A DNA stretch of 23,175 bases, taken from IMG/VR virus record IMGVR_UViG_3300042868_003198, positions 1 to 23,175 of that record; one strand, 5' to 3'. A program made the position numbers and the translations under genes. Below, piece by piece: positions 22,787 through 23,175 of the stretch. The notes below the pieces were generated by a model. That model saw only the letters and a list, made by a program, of their open reading frames with translations, was not told the DNA's origin and made no database searches. Numbering within the stretch: position 1 is the stretch's first letter; each line of letters starts with the position of its first letter. Source of the DNA: a virus.

Positions 22787-22818
22787 AGGGGAGTTGAAAT
22801 ACACTCCCCTTCATTTAT
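22787..22818 (+). terminator. Strong hairpin after the capsid gene
   Basis: AGGGGAGT (22787-22794) pairs with ACTCCCCT (22803-22810) around an 8-base loop, followed by TTCATTTATT. The stop of the capsid gene is at 22777-22779. This is probably an intrinsic terminator or a transcript-processing signal allowing high capsid mRNA levels. Its GGGGAG/CTCCCC core is the same as that at 5917-5936. Confidence 0.7.
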
Positions 22819-22843
22819 TCACTTATTTTAAAAAATAGAAATT

Positions 22844-23175
22844 ATGCCAGTATGTAGTAATTTAGTAGGTATTCCAAAGGACTGCGGTGACAACAATCAA
22901 GGCTCGATTAAGCGTGCTGCGTTGTTGGACTACGAAGATTTGGTATCCGTAACCTTAACAACGGGAGGTACAGCCGACACCGATAACATTGCGAGCGCGA
23001 TTTCAATTGAAGTTGGCTCTCAGTTTGAGGAGTTTTATTTTCCGAAAGATACAAGTTCATTCACTCAAGAATTGGTGCAAGATTTGGCAGCAGACACGCA
23101 CGGATTCAGCCAAACTTTGACGCTTGGATTCAGACGTATTGACACACGCAAGCGAAACGCAATTAGCGTACTTTG
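22844..23175 (+). CDS. Structural protein, 3' end truncated by the window edge
   Basis: ATG 22844 opens a frame running off the window after about 110 codons. It begins MPVCSNLVGIPKDCGDNN and continues with strand-rich, mildly acidic sequence (SVTLTTGGTADTDNIAS; SFTQELVQDLAADTHG). No stop appears. It lies just downstream of the capsid terminator, with A-rich leader AAAAAATAGAAATT. Likely a head decoration, head-tail connector or tail tube protein, but no family is recognised. Confidence 0.6.
   Translation, partial: MPVCSNLVGIPKDCGDNNQGSIKRAALLDYEDLVSVTLTTGGTADTDNIASAISIEVGSQFEEFYFPKDTSSFTQELVQDLAADTHGFSQTLTLGFRRIDTRKRNAISVL

Overview
The window is most likely a contiguous stretch of a tailed (siphovirus-like) phage or prophage of a Bacteroidetes host. 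Every gene I accept is on the + strand, packed with short gaps or ATGA-type overlaps. Genes start after A-rich leaders without clear Shine-Dalgarno sites, and two upstream regions carry a TAnnTTTG -7 box, the Bacteroidetes promoter type. Families also fit: a VirE_N/BT4734-type primase-helicase, an XkdF-type prohead protease, and lipoproteins with Bacteroidetes-like lipoboxes. No integrase, repressor, tRNA, rRNA or host gene is visible, so lysogeny cannot be judged.

Layout. Bases 1-3988 hold replication genes: a primase/SF3 helicase, a coiled-coil protein containing a second long overlapping frame, and a VRR-NUC nuclease. A promoter near 4018-4046 starts an early recombination block to 5908: two small proteins (one ribbon-helix-helix-like), an ERF-type annealing protein, an unknown protein, and a small protein ending in an SSB-like tail (DDLPF). 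A GGGGAG/CTCCCC hairpin closes it. Bases 5940-6740 are accessory: two small unknown ORFs separated by structured inverted repeats that resemble gene-cassette junctions.

Bases 6739-8350 encode a candidate single-molecule spanin (lipobox, charged coil, C-terminal membrane segment), a sigma-like helix-turn-helix protein with a possible leaderless promoter, a 34-residue basic peptide, a small lipoprotein and an unknown protein. Bases 8372-9864 form a translationally coupled pair, a ParB-like domain protein and a GT-A-type glycosyltransferase, plausibly a DNA-base modification module. The packaging genes (small and large terminase) follow to 11670.

From 11699 onward are virion genes in an unusual order. 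A possible tail-completion protein and two large tail-tip or fibre-like proteins come first, then the tape measure and two overlapping tail-chaperone-like proteins. A fused prohead protease/Nudix/scaffold protein, the major capsid protein and a truncated structural gene follow. The tail block thus precedes the head block, roughly mirror-image to the usual siphovirus order, and no portal gene was recognised. Several AT-rich stretches (about 8750-9860, 17040-18200, 20870-21320) line up with domain or gene boundaries and suggest modular exchange.
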